This document shows positions 7,064 through 9,177 of a DNA stretch of 9,177 nucleotides, piece by piece. The stretch lies in contig JACQEV010000154.1 in NCBI GenBank assembly GCA_016200385.1, positions 1-9,177 on the forward strand, written 5' to 3'. The translations under genes and the position numbers were made by a program. Source of the DNA: Candidatus Methylomirabilota bacterium. Lineage in GTDB: Bacteria; Methylomirabilota; Methylomirabilia; Methylomirabilales; Methylomirabilaceae. Below the pieces are notes generated by a model, which was not told the DNA's origin, did no database searches, and worked only from the letters and a program-made list of their open reading frames with translations. Positions within the stretch are counted from its first letter, which is position 1. Every line of letters begins with the position of its first letter.

Positions 7064-8365
7064 TCAGACGAGCCCGACCTGGCTGCCGTCCCCCAGCATC
7101 AGACGGTAGGCCTTCGGTTTCCCGTCAGAACGGAACACCTCGACATTCTTCCCGATCAGGCTATCCTCCAACCTGCCCCCGATGTCAGTGATCCGGCATT
7201 GTTCGAGGATGATGCTGTGCTCGATCTCGCTATTCTGGACCAGTGTGTCATGGTAAATGGAGGTGAAGGGTCCGATGTAGGAGTTGATAATGTGCGAGCA
7301 CTTGCCGATGATCACCGGCCCCCGAACGGTGCTGGCCACGATTTTCGCCCCCTGCTCCACTATCACCTTGCCGATAAGGTGTGAGGCCGCGTCCACATCG
7401 CCCTCCATCCTACTAGAGGTGATCGCCTCTAACATGATCCTGTTGGCTTCAAGCATGTCTTCGAGCTTCCCGGTATCCTTCCACCATCCGCTGATGATAT
7501 GGGGATGCACCGTGTATCCTTTGTCGATCAGGTATTGGATGGCATCAGTGATCTCCAACTCGCCTCGCTCCGATGGCCTGATGGCGTTGACCGCCTCGAA
7601 GATCGTCTTATCGAACATGTAGACACCTACGAGCGCGAGGTCGCTCTTGGGGTGGGCCGGCTTCTCCTCCAGGGAAACCACCCGCCCCTCACGGAGCTCC
7701 GCCACGCCGAACCGTTGCGGGTCCCGGACACTAGCCAGCAGGATCTGCGAGTTGGGCCGGAGCCGCATGAATTCTTCTACCAGCGATCGAATCCCGTCCT
7801 TTACCAGGTTATCCCCCAGGTACATGACGAAGGGTTGATTTCCGAGGAACGGCTCGGAGATCTTGACCGCGTGCGCCAGGCCGAGGGGTGCCTCCTGTTC
7901 GATGTACGAGACCTGAAGGCCCCATCGCGCGCCGTCACCCACTGCTTCCTGGATCTCGCGCTTCGTGTCACCCACCACGATCCCGACCTCCTGGATCTTC
8001 GCCTCCGCCATTGCCTCCAGGGCATAGAACAGAATCGGCTTATTCGCGATGAGGACCAGTTGCTTGGCGACCGTGTGGGTGATCGGACGCAGACGCGTCC
8101 CCTTGCCTCCGCTCAGCTTCAGTAGGTGTGGAACGAGGGACGGATCATCCATCGCCCTGAGGGCCGAGGCCGCGAAGGCAAGTCCTTCTTCGTCCTCGCT
8201 CTCGAACTGCTGGAGCAGTAAGGGGATCGCCTCCTTCCGACGATCAAGAAAGGGCCGAAGATGCTGTGCCATTTCTTCAGGATCGAGGTCCAGACCCTTC
8301 AACTTTTCCAGTTCCCCAACTAGGTCTGAGGCGGTCTCTTCGCGGAGGCACTTTTCTTGGCGCAT
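7064..8365 (-). CDS. rfbA: Fusion: HEAT-type fragment joined to long-form glucose-1-phosphate thymidylyltransferase
   Basis: Residues 85 to 433 are a long-form RmlA/RfbA (glucose-1-phosphate + dTTP to dTDP-glucose): GGKGTRLRP (86-94), KQLVLIANKP, YLGDN (182-186, metal-binding Asp), RFGVAE (218-223), EEKP (233-236), GELEITDA (268-275), WWKDTG (294-299), then a C-terminal left-handed beta-helix-like region with hexapeptide-like repeats. The normal start (M-K-A-L-I-L-A-G-G type) is missing. Instead residues 1-84 are acidic and helical, with a HEAT-like stretch at 46-84 (AIPLLLQQF...ALRAMDDPSLVPHLLKL). The join is near 8113, and LLKLSGG replaces the first beta strand and LAGG. The chosen ATG at 8365 follows GAGAGGAG and lies about 36 nt from a strong promoter; a TTG at 8455 lies upstream of that promoter. 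No start codon serves the RmlA part alone. Activity is plausible because strand-like LLKL fills the gap, but unproven. Confidence 0.87.
   Translation of the reverse strand: MRQEKCLREETASDLVGELEKLKGLDLDPEEMAQHLRPFLDRRKEAIPLLLQQFESEDEEGLAFAASALRAMDDPSLVPHLLKLSGGKGTRLRPITHTVAKQLVLIANKPILFYALEAMAEAKIQEVGIVVGDTKREIQEAVGDGARWGLQVSYIEQEAPLGLAHAVKISEPFLGNQPFVMYLGDNLVKDGIRSLVEEFMRLRPNSQILLASVRDPQRFGVAELREGRVVSLEEKPAHPKSDLALVGVYMFDKTIFEAVNAIRPSERGELEITDAIQYLIDKGYTVHPHIISGWWKDTGKLEDMLEANRIMLEAITSSRMEGDVDAASHLIGKVIVEQGAKIVASTVRGPVIIGKCSHIINSYIGPFTSIYHDTLVQNSEIEHSIILEQCRITDIGGRLEDSLIGKNVEVFRSDGKPKAYRLMLGDGSQVGLV
8114..8365 (-). pseudogene. Truncated HEAT-repeat-type gene, 5' part only
   Basis: These 84 codons begin with an acidic, helical segment (EETASDLVGELEKL...) followed by a helix pair typical of HEAT or armadillo-like repeats. 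In such proteins the pattern 'PSLVPHLLKLL-D' opens further repeats, but here it stops after LLKL and runs into RmlA. The promoter and ribosome-binding site appear to belong to this gene. I infer that the rest of it was lost by deletion or replaced when the sugar genes joined; no remnant of the missing part is visible elsewhere in the window. Its own function is unknown. Confidence 0.65.
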
Positions 8366-8407
8366 GGCTCCTCTCTCTGCCACGTAATCCCTCGACAGAT
8401 CGAGGCG

Positions 8408-8436
8408 ATTGTAGGGGAGGCAGTATGGCTTGTCAA
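8408..8436 (-). promoter_or_regulatory. Near-consensus sigma70 promoter upstream of the HEAT-RmlA fusion
   Basis: On the minus strand TTGACA (8431-8436, perfect) is followed after exactly 17 bp by TACAAT (8408-8413, five of six). Transcription would start near 8401, about 36 nt before the ATG at 8365, which carries the GAGAGGAG ribosome-binding site. It is the strongest promoter I can see in the window and probably drives rfbA, rfbC and rfbB. Its position argues against the upstream TTG start at 8455. Confidence 0.78.
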
Positions 8437-8476
8437 TTTTGAAATGATCGGCCAATATCGTATGACACCATTGCGC

Positions 8477-8917
8477 TCAGACGTCAAACACTACTCTCGC
8501 GTGCCATCGATTCCCCTCTTTCCGACACTCAAGGAGGTGATACGTGGCCGCCTTCACGAGACCCTTGAATCGATGACGGCCCCGATCTACCGGCTCTCCT
8601 GCCAATTCCCCCCGCACACGGCCACTCCCAACCGCCAGGACCCGGGCATCGGCCGGCGTCCACTCTTCCACCTCGCACCTGTACAAGAGCTCGTTTAACC
8701 ACGCCACCAGGAGAGAAGGAAGATCTGTCCCATCGGCTTCAACAGGAAGGACATCGGCGGGGCGTGCTGTGCCAGGCTCGATCATGAGAGCAAACATGCC
8801 CCGGGCGGCATTGGCGAATACCTCCTCCAGACTGTCGCCCCAAGCCATGATCCCCACATCCGCAGTGGTCTCGAATGACTCGAATCGTGGCTGCTGCACA
8901 ATGTTCGTTTCACGCAC
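8477..8917 (-). CDS. Archease, activator of the RNA ligase RtcB
   Basis: Archeases speed the guanylylation and multiple turnover of the 3'-phosphate RNA ligase RtcB, used in tRNA and RNA repair. The 146-residue length fits the family. The N-terminal FETTADVGIMAWGDSLEEVFANAARGMF (about residues 15-42) matches the family's ExTADxGxxxxGxxLxExFxNAAxGMF pattern, including the metal-binding Asp. KAATYH near residue 127 and the C-terminal FDV also match; the terminal Asp belongs to the metal site in known structures. The start is a GTG at 8917 without a clear Shine-Dalgarno sequence; another GTG at 8899 is possible, and both precede the conserved region. RtcB is not in the window but could lie beyond the right edge. 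No functional link to the sugar genes is apparent, and a separate promoter follows its stop. Confidence 0.93.
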   Translation of the reverse strand: MRETNIVQQPRFESFETTADVGIMAWGDSLEEVFANAARGMFALMIEPGTARPADVLPVEADGTDLPSLLVAWLNELLYRCEVEEWTPADARVLAVGSGRVRGELAGEPVDRGRHRFKGLVKAATYHLLECRKEGNRWHARVVFDV

Positions 8918-9048
8918 GGGACAACCAGCGCCGTTCCAACTTGTCGCCGCTGATCACCAGCAGATGTCCCGCCAAAAACTATCGCCGCCCCCTCGCCTCA
9001 TCATTCTGGCGTACCTAATACAAGCGTCTTTAATCTTGTTGCAAAGGC
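8918..9048. other. Archease upstream region
   Basis: No gene is seen here. A weak promoter-like pair exists on the minus strand: TTGCAA (9039-9044) and TATTAG (9015-9020), 18 bp apart, each matching four of six consensus positions and overlapping the end of the structured element. Otherwise the stretch looks unremarkable. Confidence 0.3.
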
Positions 9049-9151
9049 GCGGGTCCTGTCCTTCGGCAGCCCCATCCGTCCTCACTCCACTCATCCCCCA
9101 GTGGGGCCCTTCCGTTGCGGGGGGATGGGGCGCCCCGCCTCGGCCACCCGC
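9049..9151 (-). ncRNA. Candidate structured RNA/DNA element, right copy
   Basis: This is the inverted copy of the element at 141-249. On the minus strand the order is the same: closing helix GCGGGT (9146-9151) with ACCCGC (9049-9054); hairpin GCGGGG with CCCCGC (9133-9138 with 9117-9122); the identical 23-nt core containing CCCC-ACT-GGGG (9096-9106); then GAGGACGG and GACAGGACCCGC. The hairpin stem differs in sequence from the left copy (9 bp there, 6 bp here) yet still pairs. This copy lies 131 nt upstream of the archease start on the same strand, so it could be a leader element of that gene, but the left copy has no gene downstream. The family is not recognised. Confidence 0.5.
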
Positions 9152-9177
9152 CCGATGAAACTTTAAAATTGTCGTTT

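Noticed and set aside
8453..8455. TTG start giving a 463-residue version of the RmlA fusion
   Set aside because: It lies upstream of the strong promoter at 8408-8436, so the message would not include it. It has no good ribosome-binding site, and the ATG at 8365 has both.

Overview
The window is a GC-rich bacterial stretch with nine protein genes, all on the minus strand, so transcription runs from high to low coordinates. Seven encode complete or near-complete nucleotide-sugar enzymes, one is a nucleotidyltransferase fused to part of another gene, and one is archease. GC-rich coding, sigma70-like promoters, archease and short intergenic hairpin repeats suggest an environmental bacterium such as NC10/Methylomirabilota, Nitrospirota or a deltaproteobacterium. 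The sequence alone does not settle the lineage.

From right to left: a candidate structured element (9049-9151); archease (8477-8917); a near-consensus promoter (8408-8436); and a transcription unit for dTDP-sugars. That unit holds a HEAT-fragment/RmlA fusion (7064-8365), a short RmlC-family protein (6487-6948) and RmlB (5343-6374). A second promoter overlaps the rmlB stop codon and opens the GDP-mannose/UDP-glucuronate unit: cupin phosphomannose isomerase (4856-5242), mannose-1-phosphate guanylyltransferase (3785-4837), GDP-mannose 4,6-dehydratase (2790-3788), UDP-glucose 6-dehydrogenase (1440-2783) and UDP-glucuronate decarboxylase (290-1327). A second, inverted copy of the structured element lies at 141-249.

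Together the genes supply activated sugars for a surface polysaccharide: dTDP-4-keto-6-deoxy sugars on the way to dTDP-rhamnose, GDP-mannose and GDP-4-keto-6-deoxymannose, UDP-glucuronate and UDP-xylose. No glycosyltransferase, polymerase, flippase, RmlD or GDP-fucose/rhamnose reductase is present, so the pathways must be completed elsewhere.

The gene content is ordinary; the unusual features are structural. (1) RmlA has lost its own start and first beta strand and is fused in frame to about 84 residues of a HEAT-type protein, under what looks like that protein's promoter. (2) A perfect 74-bp tandem duplication frameshifts the C-terminus of UDP-glucuronate decarboxylase. (3) A roughly 105-nt GC-rich element is present as two inverted copies at the window edges, with paired segments that differ in sequence but keep their pairing. 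(4) Three imperfect inverted repeats of one family fill three gene junctions, each starting about 5 nt after a stop codon.
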